Shown one piece after another: positions 1 to 7,650 of a DNA stretch of 37,489 bases. Source of the DNA: Desulfarculaceae bacterium. Lineage in GTDB: Bacteria; Desulfobacterota; Desulfarculia; Desulfarculales; Desulfarculaceae. The position numbers were made by a program, and so were the translations under genes. The notes beneath the pieces were generated by a model that saw only the letters and a list, made by a program, of their open reading frames with translations, was not told the DNA's origin and made no database searches. The stretch covers positions 1 to 37,489 of the forward strand of contig JAIPDO010000039.1 of NCBI GenBank assembly GCA_021737645.1, written 5' to 3'. Numbering within the stretch: the first letter of the stretch is position 1; each line of letters opens with the position of its first letter.

Positions 1-918
1 GACCTCATGGTGGACGGCGCGGTGGCCCTGGCCCGGCGCACCGGGCTGCCCCGCATCGTCATCGGGGCCACCATCATCAGCCTGGGCACCACCGCCCCGG
101 AGATGTTCGTGAGCGTCATGGCCGCCTGGACCGGCAACCCCGGCCTGGCCCTGGGCAACGGGGTGGGCTCCATTATCTGCGACACCGGGCTGATTTTCGG
201 GCTCATGTGCATCATCAGCCGGGTGCCGGTGCGCCGCTACATCCTCAACCGCACCGGCTGGGTGCAGGTGGGGGCGGCCACCCTGTTGGTGTTGCTGGCC
301 TTGATTGCCCTGTGGCTCAACCCCGGCGCCCCGGTGTTGGGCCGGGGGGTGGGGGCCTTGTTCCTGGTGCTGTTGGTGGGCTATCTGTACATGTCCTACC
401 GCTGGGCCCGCCAAAGCGGCCTGGTGGACGAGGCCGAGGAGGACGAGCCGCTATGGGGCCTGGGCAAGGCCACGGGATACACGCTGATGGGCCTGGTGGG
501 AGTGATCGCGGGCAGCCGGGTGCTGGTGCCCGTGGCCGCCGAGGGGGCTTCCCGCATGGGAGTGCCCCAGGACGTCATCGCCGCCACCCTGGTGGCCTTC
601 GGCACCAGCCTGCCCGAGCTGATGACCGCCATCAGCTCGGTGAAAAAGCGCCAGCCCCAGATCATGGTGGGCAACGTGGTGGGGGCCGACGTGCTCAACT
701 GCCTGTTCGTGGTGGGGGCTGCGGCGGTGGCCCGGCCCCTGACCGTCCCGCCCAACTTCTACAGCTTCCACTTCCCGGCCATGCTTCTGATCCTCTACTC
801 CTTCCGCCTTTTCATCCGCATGAACACCGACGGATGGTTCAAGCGCTGGCAGGGAGCCTGGATCCTGGGCATATACCTGGTCTATCTGGCCCTGCAATAC
901 AGCCTTAATCTGGGTTAG
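1..918 (+). CDS. Na+/Ca2+ (CaCA family) antiporter, 5' end outside window
   Basis: Membrane antiporter of the calcium/cation exchanger superfamily (YrbG-like), expected to exchange Ca2+ or another cation for Na+ or H+ across the inner membrane. Both inverted alpha repeats are visible: GATIISLGTTAPE near the start and VAFGTSLPELMTAISS in the second half. They carry the Glu residues that line the ion site. Hydrophobic segments alternate throughout, with an acidic cytoplasmic loop (DEAEEDEP) between the halves. The reading frame is open from base 1 and the first visible residues already belong to the first alpha-repeat helix pair, so roughly 20 or more N-terminal residues lie upstream; the ATG at 7 is probably internal. 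The 3' end overlaps the convergent MscS gene by 14 bp. The family is clear, the ion is not. Confidence 0.88.
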   Translation, partial: DLMVDGAVALARRTGLPRIVIGATIISLGTTAPEMFVSVMAAWTGNPGLALGNGVGSIICDTGLIFGLMCIISRVPVRRYILNRTGWVQVGAATLLVLLALIALWLNPGAPVLGRGVGALFLVLLVGYLYMSYRWARQSGLVDEAEEDEPLWGLGKATGYTLMGLVGVIAGSRVLVPVAAEGASRMGVPQDVIAATLVAFGTSLPELMTAISSVKKRQPQIMVGNVVGADVLNCLFVVGAAAVARPLTVPPNFYSFHFPAMLLILYSFRLFIRMNTDGWFKRWQGAWILGIYLVYLALQYSLNLG

Positions 919-2602
919 TTTTCTCGCCGGAGGAGCGCACGGTCTCCACCCGCAGGGGGCGTTCGGGGTCCGAGGCCAGCAAGGTGGTGCGGGTGGGGTA
1001 GGCCAGGCGGATGCCCTCGGCGCCCAGGCGCTCCATGATTTGCAGGTTCACCTTCTGATTAAAAGCCTGGAAGGCCCAGAAGTCAGGTGGTTGATACCAG
1101 TAAACCATCAAGATGTTCAGGGCGTGATCGCTGAAATCGTTCAGAAACACCCTGGGCGGCATCTCGGGGCTGGAGCCTTCGTGGTCCTTTAGAATCCCCT
1201 CGATGATCTCCACCGCCCGCTTGGCTTTGTCCGGCGGGGTGTCGTAGGCGATGCCCAGGTTGCTCAAACGGCGGATGTGGGGGCGGCGGCCGATGTTTTC
1301 CACGTCGTTGCTCACCACCAACTCGTTGGGCACCACCGCCTGGTGCCCGTCCAACTGGCGCAGTTTCACCGAGCGCAGGCCGATCTCCTCCACAAAGCCG
1401 TCGTGGCCCTTGACCACGATGCGCTCCCCCACCCGGAAGGGCTTGTCCAGCAGAATGACGATGCTGCCGATGAAGTTCTTCAGGGTGTCCTGGGCGGCCA
1501 GGGCCACGGCCAGGCCGCCCACACCCAGGCTGGCCAGGATGGTGGTCACCTTGAAGCCCAGGTTGTCCAGCCAGAGCATTCCGGCGGTGAGCACGAACAA
1601 AACCTTGACGATGGTGCCCACGGGCCTGAGCAGTACCGTGGCCTGCTGGTTGCCCACCTCGTGCATGCGCAGGGACATGCGCTCCACGGCCAGATCCACC
1701 AGGGTAAGCATGCACCACACCCCGGCCACGATGAGCACGGTCTGGCCCTTCATGATGGCCTGCAGGGTCATGGATGGCCCAACCGCGTCCACCCTCCAGG
1801 TGAACAACAGGGCCGCCAGCAGCAGGCGGAAGGGCCCCCGCAGCATGTGCCGCCCCACCGGGCGGATGCCCTGGGCGCGCCGGGCCAGCAGCCCCCCCAC
1901 CACGGCGGTGATGCCCCAGGCGGCCAGGTAGCACAGGGCGATGAGTATGAACATGGCCGCCCATTGCCACAGCTGCATGCCCATGAACCAGCGGTCGGGC
2001 AGGTACTCGGTGAGCTTTTCGCCCAACAGGCCGTGGCCGTGGTGGCGGTAGAGCAGGTCGATCTGGGACACGGTGCGGGGGGTGAAGAGCCAGACGTGGT
2101 TACCCCCTGGGCCGCGCACCCGGTGCATGGTGAGGTCCACGTTTCCCTGGGGAGTGCCGATGTTGCCGATTTTTTCCAGATCCGGCGGCAGGCCGTCGTC
2201 CAGGGCCCCCTTGGCCGCGGCGCTCAGATTCTCCAAGTCCAGCCACAGCTTGCGGGCCCCGGCCACCTTGAGGCGGTAGGCCAGGCGGGGGCCCAGCTTG
2301 GCCCGCTGGGCCGGGGGAATGGCGCTGAGGTCCAGGTACCTGGCTGCGGTTATATAATCCCCGCGCCGCGTGGCGGTGACAAAGGCCACCAGCACCCCAC
2401 GGGGAGACTCCTGCCCACCCGAGGCTTCGGCGGCCTGGGGCGCGGGCGCGGGCTGGGTTTGTTTGCCGTTTGCGTCCTTGGCCTTTTCCTCGGAGGCGAT
2501 CACCTGCTTGAGGGTGGGGGGCTTGTCCTGGGCGTAGACAGAGGCGGGCGCCCACACCAAGCAGGCCAACAAGGCCAGCAAGCAGAGGGAGTTGGTTTTC
2601 AT
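905..2602 (-). CDS. MscS-family mechanosensitive ion channel
   Basis: A 565-residue small-conductance mechanosensitive channel, an osmotic safety valve of the inner membrane. A cleavable signal peptide (residues 1-24, ending VYAQD) and an Ala/Pro/Gln-rich linker lead into a periplasmic domain of about 150 residues. Several membrane helices follow from about residue 210. The pore-lining TM3 signature is visible as GVGGLAVALAAQDTLKNFIG, followed by the beta domain (DKPFRVGERIVVKG, then VPNELVVSNDVENI) and the C-terminal alpha/beta domain. It is about twice the length of E. coli MscS because of the N-terminal extension, as in YnaI/YbdG-type or larger MscS proteins. It lies 79 bp downstream of the TauE-like gene on the same strand and may be co-transcribed with it. 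Its stop codon lies inside the convergent antiporter gene. Confidence 0.92.
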   Translation of the reverse strand: MKTNSLCLLALLACLVWAPASVYAQDKPPTLKQVIASEEKAKDANGKQTQPAPAPQAAEASGGQESPRGVLVAFVTATRRGDYITAARYLDLSAIPPAQRAKLGPRLAYRLKVAGARKLWLDLENLSAAAKGALDDGLPPDLEKIGNIGTPQGNVDLTMHRVRGPGGNHVWLFTPRTVSQIDLLYRHHGHGLLGEKLTEYLPDRWFMGMQLWQWAAMFILIALCYLAAWGITAVVGGLLARRAQGIRPVGRHMLRGPFRLLLAALLFTWRVDAVGPSMTLQAIMKGQTVLIVAGVWCMLTLVDLAVERMSLRMHEVGNQQATVLLRPVGTIVKVLFVLTAGMLWLDNLGFKVTTILASLGVGGLAVALAAQDTLKNFIGSIVILLDKPFRVGERIVVKGHDGFVEEIGLRSVKLRQLDGHQAVVPNELVVSNDVENIGRRPHIRRLSNLGIAYDTPPDKAKRAVEIIEGILKDHEGSSPEMPPRVFLNDFSDHALNILMVYWYQPPDFWAFQAFNQKVNLQIMERLGAEGIRLAYPTRTTLLASDPERPLRVETVRSSGEKTNPD

Positions 2603-2681
2603 AGCGCATCCTAGGCAGGTGTTCGGCTTTCAGTATACGAACACCTTGGGCGCGGGCACAAGCGGGGAACCGCCGGGCGGT

Positions 2682-3485
2682 CTAGAACAGGCCCAGGAGC
2701 ATTTTGGTGGCCACCAAAATAAGGAAGGCGGCAAAGGTTTTCTTGAGCGGGCCGGTGGGCAGGCGATGGGCTAGGCGGGCCCCCAGGGGGGCGAAAAACA
2801 CGCTCACCACGGCGATACCCACCAGGGCGGGCAGATACACGAAACCCAGGCTGTGGGCGGGAAGGTTGGGCTCGCTCCAGCCGTTGACCATGTAGCCCGC
2901 CGCCCCGGCCAGGGCGATGGGCAGCCCGATGGCAGCCGAGGTGCCGATGGCCCGGTGGATGGGCAGGTTGCACCAGGTCATGAAGGGCACGCTCAAGGAG
3001 CCCCCGCCTATGCCCACCAGGGCGCTGACTCCGCCTATGAACAGGCCCACCAGGCTGGTGCCGGTCCAGCCGGGCACCTGGCGGCTGGGTTTGGGGCGGG
3101 CCTCCAGGAGCATCTGCAGGGCCACCAGGTAGAGGAACACCACGAAAAAGGCGGCCAGAAAGCGGGTGGAGAGTTGGGCGGCCACCCAGGAACCCAGATA
3201 GGTGCCGGCCAGGATGCCCCCGCTGATACGCAACACGATGGACCAATCCACCGCCCCGCGCTTGTGATGGGCCCTAAAGCTGCTGATGGAAGTGAACACG
3301 ATCACCGCCAGGGAGGTGCCCAGGGCTATGTGCAGGACGTTGCCCGGCGCGATGCCCGCCGCCTCTAGGTAAAAGACCACCGCCGGTACGATGACGATGC
3401 CGCCGCCAACGCCCAACAGCCCGGCCAGGGTGCCGCTGAAGGCGCCCACCGCCGCGAAGATCAACCAAGGGGTAATCGCTTCCAC
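2682..3485 (-). CDS. TauE/SafE family anion permease
   Basis: A 267-residue membrane protein of the TauE/SafE (DUF81) family, which export or import sulfite, sulfoacetate, sulfonates and other small organic anions. The N-terminal family repeat is visible (GAFSGTLAGLLGVGGGIVIVPAVV) and recurs in the second half as GLFIGGVSALVGIGGGSLSVPFM, giving the usual two-fold pseudo-symmetry with about eight hydrophobic helices. I place the start at the GTG at 3485: an AGGGAG ribosome site lies 6 nt before it, whereas the ATG nine codons upstream (3512) has none. Substrate cannot be decided from sequence; export of sulfite or sulfonate would suit a sulfur-metabolizing anaerobe. It precedes mscS on the same strand. 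Confidence 0.87.
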   Translation of the reverse strand: MEAITPWLIFAAVGAFSGTLAGLLGVGGGIVIVPAVVFYLEAAGIAPGNVLHIALGTSLAVIVFTSISSFRAHHKRGAVDWSIVLRISGGILAGTYLGSWVAAQLSTRFLAAFFVVFLYLVALQMLLEARPKPSRQVPGWTGTSLVGLFIGGVSALVGIGGGSLSVPFMTWCNLPIHRAIGTSAAIGLPIALAGAAGYMVNGWSEPNLPAHSLGFVYLPALVGIAVVSVFFAPLGARLAHRLPTGPLKKTFAAFLILVATKMLLGLF

Positions 3486-3551
3486 GCCTCGCTCCCTTCG
3501 GGATGTTCCCATCGGACCGGCCTAAATGTACCCCCGCTGGCCGGGCGTGGC

Positions 3552-3582
3552 AAAAAAGCGGGGCCGGGCCATCCGGCCCCGC
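3552..3582 (-). terminator. Rho-independent terminator of the amtB-PII operon
   Basis: A perfect 10-bp GC stem (3558-3567 with 3573-3582) and 5-nt loop, followed on the minus strand by six T residues (3557-3552). It lies 31 bp past the PII stop codon. Confidence 0.88.
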
Positions 3583-3613
3583 CCCGCTGTGCACCAGAAC
3601 GTTTTTTACGTTT

Positions 3614-4009
3614 CTAGGAAGCCTTGGCCGATCCCCGGCCCTTTTTTTCGTCGATGTCGCCGGGGTACATCACCGCCTCGTGGCCCCGCTCGCCGGTGCG
3701 GATGCGCACCGCCTCGTCCACCGGGTAGACGAAAATGAGCCCGTCCCCGGCCGCGCCGGTGTGGCCGCCGCGCAGGATGGCCTCGATGGTCTCATCCACG
3801 TTGTCTTCACTCAGGATTATGTTCATCTGCATCTTGGTGAGCATGTCCACCTGATAGGTGCCCGAGCGCCCGGCCAAGGTGATGCCTCCCTGGCGGCCCT
3901 GGCCGCGAATCTCGCAGACGTTCATGCCCCGGATGCCTATTTCGTTCAGGGCGTCCTTGACGTCGTTGAGCTTGTCCTCGCGGATTATGGCCTCGATTTT
4001 TTTAAGCAT
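3614..4009 (-). CDS. P-II family nitrogen regulatory protein
   Basis: A 131-residue PII signal protein. PII trimers sense 2-oxoglutarate and ATP/ADP and plug the ammonium channel AmtB under nitrogen sufficiency. The fold is recognisable end to end: LKKIEAIIREDKLNDVKDAL, the GQGRQGGIT B/T-loop entry, TGAAGDGLIFVYPVDEAVRIRTGE near the nucleotide site. The T-loop is unusual. It reads LAGRSGTYQVD where GlnB has LYRGAEYMVD, so the position equivalent to Tyr46 is Gly while the modifiable Tyr51 is kept as Tyr52. The protein has about 18 extra C-terminal residues rich in Lys, Gly and Asp/Glu compared with 112-residue GlnB. It is encoded 22 bp downstream of amtB, the reverse of the E. coli glnK-amtB order, and the hairpin terminator follows. 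Best call is an AmtB-dedicated GlnK-like protein. Confidence 0.9.
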   Translation of the reverse strand: MLKKIEAIIREDKLNDVKDALNEIGIRGMNVCEIRGQGRQGGITLAGRSGTYQVDMLTKMQMNIILSEDNVDETIEAILRGGHTGAAGDGLIFVYPVDEAVRIRTGERGHEAVMYPGDIDEKKGRGSAKAS

Positions 4010-4031
4010 GAGTCAGACCTCCCTTATCCCT

Positions 4032-5255
4032 CTAAGAATAAGCTCGTTCACCGTGGCCACTGATGTCAAGGCCAACTTCTTCCTCGTGCAGGCCCACCTT
4101 GAGCCCGATGCTCATGTCCAGCGCCTTGGCCACCACGTAGGTGACGCCGAAGGAGAACACCATGGTAACCACCGTGGCCAATATCTGCACCCCCAATTGA
4201 GAGGGATTGCCGTGGAACAGGCCGTTGGCCCCGCCGGGATTGACGGCCGTGGTGGCGAACAGGCCAGTGGCGATCATACCCCAGGTGGAGGCCATGCCGT
4301 GGCAGGCGAACACGTCCAGGGACTCGTCAAGACCCCGCTGCTCCCGGAAGCGGATGGTGTAATAGCTGATGGGCGCGGCCACCGCCCCGATGACCAGGGC
4401 GGCCATGGGCGAGACGAAGCCCGAGGCCGGGGTGACCGCGGCCAGGCCCACCACCATGCCGGTTACCAGACCCAGGGTGGAGGGGCGGCCGTCCAGCCAG
4501 GACAATAGCATCCACACCAGCCCGGCGGCGGCTCCGGAGGTGTTGGTGGCCAAAAGGGCGTTCACCGCCACCCCGTTGGCGGCCAGGGCGCTGCCTCCGT
4601 TGAAGCCGAACCAGCCCACCCACAGCAGGCCGGCTCCCAATACGGTGTAGGGGATGCTGTGCGGCTCCAGGGGCATGTGGCCGAAGCCCTTGCGTGGGCC
4701 GATGACCATGGCGAAGGCCAGGGCCGAGCAGCCGGCGGCCACGTGGACCACGGTGCCTCCGGCGAAGTCCAGCACGCCCATTTCCCGAAGCCAGCCGCCC
4801 GCGCCCCACACCCAGTGGCACAGGGGATCATAGACCAGGGTGGCCCAGATGATGCCGAAGAGCAGAAAGGACTTGAAGCGTATGCGCTCCACAAAGGCAC
4901 CGGTGATCAGCGCCGGGGTGATGACCGCGAACATCATCTGGTAGGTGGCGAAAAGTTGATGGGGAATGCTGGAGCTGTATTCGGGGTTGGGCGCGGCGCC
5001 CACGTTCATGAAGCCCAGGTAGTTCAGCCCCCCGATGATGCCCCCGATGTCCTTGCCGAAGGACAGGGAATAGCCGAACAACAGCCATTGCACCCCGATC
5101 AGCGCCATGAACACGTAGCTCAGGGTCAGGGTGGAAAGAATGTTTTTGCGGCGCACCATGCCGCCATAGAAAAAGGCCAGCCCCGGAGTCATGAGCAGAA
5201 CCAGCGAACAACAGACCAACAACCAGGCGGTGTCGCCCGTGTTGAGGTTGGCCAT
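4032..5255 (-). CDS. amtB: Ammonium transporter AmtB
   Basis: A 407-residue Amt/Rh channel that carries ammonium across the inner membrane. The N-terminal signature is present (TAWLLVCCSLVLLMTPGLAFFYGGMVRRKN), as are the Asp of DFAGGTVVHVAAG, and the two pore histidines expected in GGTVVH and in DVFACHGMAS. The cytoplasmic tail ends EEEVGLDISGHGERAYS, close to the family consensus that contacts PII. Length and eleven predicted helices are normal, without an obvious cleavable signal peptide. A GAGGAGGA ribosome site precedes the ATG at 5255. It is the first gene of an amtB-PII operon transcribed leftward; the sigma-54 promoter candidate at 5356-5372 lies about 90 bp upstream of the start, which predicts nitrogen-limitation (NtrC/RpoN) control. 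Confidence 0.95.
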   Translation of the reverse strand: MANLNTGDTAWLLVCCSLVLLMTPGLAFFYGGMVRRKNILSTLTLSYVFMALIGVQWLLFGYSLSFGKDIGGIIGGLNYLGFMNVGAAPNPEYSSSIPHQLFATYQMMFAVITPALITGAFVERIRFKSFLLFGIIWATLVYDPLCHWVWGAGGWLREMGVLDFAGGTVVHVAAGCSALAFAMVIGPRKGFGHMPLEPHSIPYTVLGAGLLWVGWFGFNGGSALAANGVAVNALLATNTSGAAAGLVWMLLSWLDGRPSTLGLVTGMVVGLAAVTPASGFVSPMAALVIGAVAAPISYYTIRFREQRGLDESLDVFACHGMASTWGMIATGLFATTAVNPGGANGLFHGNPSQLGVQILATVVTMVFSFGVTYVVAKALDMSIGLKVGLHEEEVGLDISGHGERAYS

Positions 5256-5355
5256 GATTTCCTCCTCACACGCTAAATTTTATGCCGGGAGCCTCTCCCC
5301 AGGCCCGGGCCCCAATGGCCCCATGCCGGCGCGATGTTTCCTCGCCGAGCACTAT

Positions 5356-5372
5356 CGCAATCTCCATACCAA
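5356..5372 (-). promoter_or_regulatory. Sigma-54 (RpoN) promoter for amtB-PII
   Basis: Read on the minus strand the site is TTGGTATGGAGATTGCG. Against the -24/-12 consensus TTGGCACGnnnnTTGCW it keeps TTGG, the A and G of the -24 box, and TTGC, with the obligatory 10 nt between GG and GC. Transcription would begin near 5345, about 90 nt before the amtB ATG. Amt-PII operons are commonly RpoN-dependent. Confidence 0.78.
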
Positions 5373-5467
5373 CTTGGCCCGAGCAGGGCGGCGGCACCTA
5401 ACAGCTTGCCAATACGGGAATAAACCCTGTGTTTACCGTGGAAGCTTCAAAAATGTAAAAAATATAG

Positions 5468-5512
5468 CTACCAAAATGTAGGCTTATTTTGGGCATTACT
5501 ACCGTTTGGTGG
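5468..5512 (-). promoter_or_regulatory. Promoter-proximal pair of NtrC-like enhancer sites
   Basis: Two imperfect palindromes, CTACC-AAAAT-GTAGG (5468-5482) and CTACC-GTTT-GGTGG (5499-5512), have centres about 30 bp apart. They resemble the NtrC consensus GCACC-N5-GGTGC. They start about 100 bp upstream of the -24 element of the amtB promoter, a normal enhancer distance. The second half-site spacing is 4 rather than 5, so the match is imperfect. Confidence 0.55.
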
Positions 5513-5724
5513 ATATTTCGGCGTGGGTGTGCCCTGGGCCTCCAGGGCGGCGGCGCGGCGCTGGAATATGATCATGCATCCGGCTTATTAGAGGCATCGC
5601 AAAAAATAGAATGTAAAAACAATATATTATCTTGTTATACCATTGGCCGGCCCGTAGCGGTTGGATGCAGGGCTTTGCCCTGGGCAGCCTCAGGGGCGGG
5701 TCTTTTGGCTTACAAAATAGGAAG

Positions 5725-5767
5725 GCACCAAAATGTAGGCAAGTGATACATACATACCAAATGGTAG
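5725..5767 (-). promoter_or_regulatory. Distal pair of NtrC-like enhancer sites
   Basis: GCACC-AAAAT-GTAGG (5725-5739) and ATACC-AAAT-GGTAG (5754-5767) repeat the layout of the proximal pair: a 5-nt-spaced site followed by a 4-nt-spaced one, centres about 29 bp apart. A 14-nt string (ACCAAAATGTAGGC) is identical between this pair (5727-5740) and the proximal pair (5470-5483). The pair lies about 360 bp upstream of the amtB promoter; it could instead serve a rightward promoter. Confidence 0.5.
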
Positions 5768-6054
5768 ATTTTTTTAGGCGGTGGCCAGGATGGGGGCCAC
5801 CATGGCCTTGCGCCTGCGCGGGGCCACCGGCGGGGAGGGGGCGTAGGGGTGGATGTGTCTTCGTAGGACTTTTTAAATGTAACCCAGATCCGGCTACGGC
5901 TCCCCCGTTTGTGCAAGGCGCGGCCCCGCCCCTGTTGGACTCATGTTGGCGGTATGGCTGGGCCGGGGCAATCGGCTTTTGCCCGTCCCGGCCTGACAAA
6001 CCCCCTCCCTGCGTGCTACATTGGCCCAGCGTCCGCGACCTGGGAGGGGGAATT

Positions 6055-6708
6055 ATGATCGCAAGCTACCTTTTGATACCCGCTGTCCTGCTTCTGCTGG
6101 GCCTGTTATGGGCCGAGCGCGAACAGCGGCCAAGCCGGGTGCTGGCCTTCAAGGCTCCCCTTTCGGCGCTGTTCGTGCTCAGCGCCTTGCTCCTGCCCCA
6201 TGCCCAGTCCTCCTACTATTACCTGGTGATCACCGGGCTGGTCCTGGGGTTCATAGGCGACATATGCCTGGCCCTCAAGGGAGACGCCCCCTTCAAGACC
6301 GGGCTGGTTTCCTTTCTTCTGGGGCATGTGGCCTATGTGGTGGCCTTTGCCGGGCTGGTCAGCCCCGGCGGCTGGTTCCGCCCCGGCTTTTTGGCCATCT
6401 GCGCGGTGAGCGGCCTGGCCTTTTTGTGGCTGCGCCCCAGCCTGGGCAAGATGCTGGTTCCGGTGCTGGCCTACGTGGTGGTCATCACCTTGATGCTGTT
6501 GGCCGCCGAGGCGGTGGTGTTCAACAAGGCTCTGCCCCGGCAGGGGGCCTGGCTGATCTTCGGCGGGGCCCTGGCCTTTTATCTCAGCGATTTGTGCGTG
6601 GCCCGCGACCGTTTCAAAAAACCGGGCTGGGACAACCGCCTGGTGGGGTTGCCCCTGTACTACGGGGGGCAGTTCGCCATCGCCTGGTCGGTGAGCGGGA
6701 TGTTTTAA
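6055..6708 (+). CDS. YhhN/TMEM86-type lysoplasmalogenase-like membrane protein
   Basis: A 217-residue integral membrane protein of the YhhN family, whose characterised members hydrolyse the vinyl-ether bond of lysoplasmalogens. About seven or eight hydrophobic helices fill the protein. Family landmarks are the conserved acidic positions in GLVLGFIGDICLAL and in GALAFYLSDLCVARDRF near the C terminus, plus LVGLPLYYGGQFAIAWS. The start is the ATG at 6055, which has a GGGAGGGGG ribosome site 5 nt upstream; the frame stays open 141 codons further up, but that part is GC-biased intergenic sequence. Plasmalogens occur in many anaerobes, so the role is plausible, but family membership alone does not prove activity. 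A promoter for the next gene starts 6 bp after its stop codon. Confidence 0.82.
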   Translation: MIASYLLIPAVLLLLGLLWAEREQRPSRVLAFKAPLSALFVLSALLLPHAQSSYYYLVITGLVLGFIGDICLALKGDAPFKTGLVSFLLGHVAYVVAFAGLVSPGGWFRPGFLAICAVSGLAFLWLRPSLGKMLVPVLAYVVVITLMLLAAEAVVFNKALPRQGAWLIFGGALAFYLSDLCVARDRFKKPGWDNRLVGLPLYYGGQFAIAWSVSGMF

Positions 6709-6713
6709 AAAGC

Positions 6714-6741
6714 TTGACCCTCCCTGTGAGCAGGGTAAAAT
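6714..6741 (+). promoter_or_regulatory. Candidate sigma-70 promoter for the TatT-like gene
   Basis: TTGACC (6714-6719) and TAAAAT (6736-6741) are each one mismatch from consensus and 16 bp apart. The spacer contains a small inverted repeat, CCCTG-TGAG-CAGGG. The TTG start of the next gene lies 44 bp downstream. Confidence 0.6.
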
Positions 6742-6785
6742 TTTAGATTGAACATAGTCGCGTAACCCATCTCCGCGAGGGCTTT

Positions 6786-7580
6786 TTGTATTGCGGCTTT
6801 TATAAAACCGGTCATGGTTTGCCGGTCCGCTGGCTGATGGCGGCCATGGTTTTGGCCCTGTTGGCGGGCGGCGGCTCGTGGGCCCAGGCCCAGGGCGTGC
6901 CGGTGCAACTTGCCGCCCAGGCCCAGGCTTTTTATGAGCAGCGCGCCGATCTGGAGGTGGCCGCAAAGGCGGTGGAACTCCACCGTGAACTCCTCACCTA
7001 CGCACCCGGTGACCTGGACGCCTCCCTCAAGCTGTGCGAATTGCTGGTGTGGATAGGGGCCCAGTCCGAATCACCCAAAGACGAGCCCTATTACCGCGAG
7101 ATGATCACCGTGGCCGAGCAGGCCCGCAAGGCCCATCCCCAAGACCCCGGCCCGGTGTACTGGCTGGGCGTGGGACAGGGCATGCTGGCCACCGTGGCCT
7201 CCATTCCCGAGGCCCTGAGCATGGTCAAGCAGGCGCGGGCCAACATGCGCCTGTTGCTCACCATGGACCCCACCTATTGCCACGGCGGGGCCGACCGGGT
7301 TTTGGGGCGCATCTACAGCAAGTTGCCCTTTTTCATCGGCGGGAGCAACGACAAGGCCGAGGAGCACTACAAGCAGGCCATCGACCGTGGGCCTCACTAC
7401 TGGCTCAACCACCTCTACCTGGCCGAGCTTTATCACCACGAGGGCGACGACGCCAAGGCCAAGCGCCTTTTGCAGCAAGTGGCCGCCGGCCCCACCATCC
7501 ATGGGCTGGAGCCCGAGTGTCGCCTGTGGCAGAACGTGGCCCGCAAGTATCTGGTTACCGGGGACTCCTTCGACTACTAG
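6786..7580 (+). CDS. TatT-like TPR protein (TRAP-associated family), exported
   Basis: Up to 264 residues with a signal peptide (hydrophobic core MAAMVLALLAGGG, cleavage near AQAQG). The mature part is helical and TPR-like. The segment GRIYSKLPFFIGGSNDKAEEHYKQAIDRGPHYWLNHLYLAELYHHEG is typical of the TatT family (first seen in Treponema as a trimeric periplasmic partner of TRAP solute-binding proteins). The start is uncertain: TTG at 6786 follows a GCGAGGG motif by 4 nt and gives a charged n-region, while the ATG at 6837 would leave a signal peptide without positive charge. It is not next to a TRAP operon; the nearest one is 15 kb away. Function is inferred from the family only. Confidence 0.72.
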   Translation: MYCGFYKTGHGLPVRWLMAAMVLALLAGGGSWAQAQGVPVQLAAQAQAFYEQRADLEVAAKAVELHRELLTYAPGDLDASLKLCELLVWIGAQSESPKDEPYYREMITVAEQARKAHPQDPGPVYWLGVGQGMLATVASIPEALSMVKQARANMRLLLTMDPTYCHGGADRVLGRIYSKLPFFIGGSNDKAEEHYKQAIDRGPHYWLNHLYLAELYHHEGDDAKAKRLLQQVAAGPTIHGLEPECRLWQNVARKYLVTGDSFDY

Positions 7581-7650
7581 CCTTCCTATGCTATCCTGAA
7601 AATTCAGAGAGCCTACCATCCCCCCGCGGGGGGCAGGAAAGGATGTGGCC

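Larger units (their letters stand above)
5256..6054. other. 800-bp intergenic region between divergent amtB and yhhN-like genes
   Basis: No credible gene is seen; reading frames here lack ribosome sites and family features. The A/T-rich islands (5440-5490, 5600-5645, 5710-5775) contrast with the flanking GC-rich sequence and hold the NtrC-like sites. Between them lie short GC hairpins: GCCCTGG/CCAGGGC (5531-5548), CAGGGC/GCCCTG (5667-5681) and GGTGGCC/GGCCACC (about 5780-5801). Two weak plus-strand GG-N10-GC matches to the sigma-54 consensus start at 5643 and 5803. The region may be a long regulatory segment or hold a small RNA; I cannot tell which. Confidence 0.5.

Noticed and set aside
5643..5658. 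Plus-strand sigma-54 promoter TTGGCCGGCCCGTAGC
   Set aside because: Only a partial match in GC-rich sequence, and the -12 element lacks TTGC; not strong enough to list as a feature.
5499..5999. A possible minus-strand gene in the amtB/yhhN gap
   Set aside because: Low-complexity Pro/Gly/Gln translation, no ribosome site, and it overlaps the enhancer-like sites.
5632..6054. N-terminal extension of the YhhN-like protein of 141 codons
   Set aside because: It crosses the regulatory region with no family similarity; the ATG at 6055 has a strong ribosome site and starts exactly at the first membrane helix.
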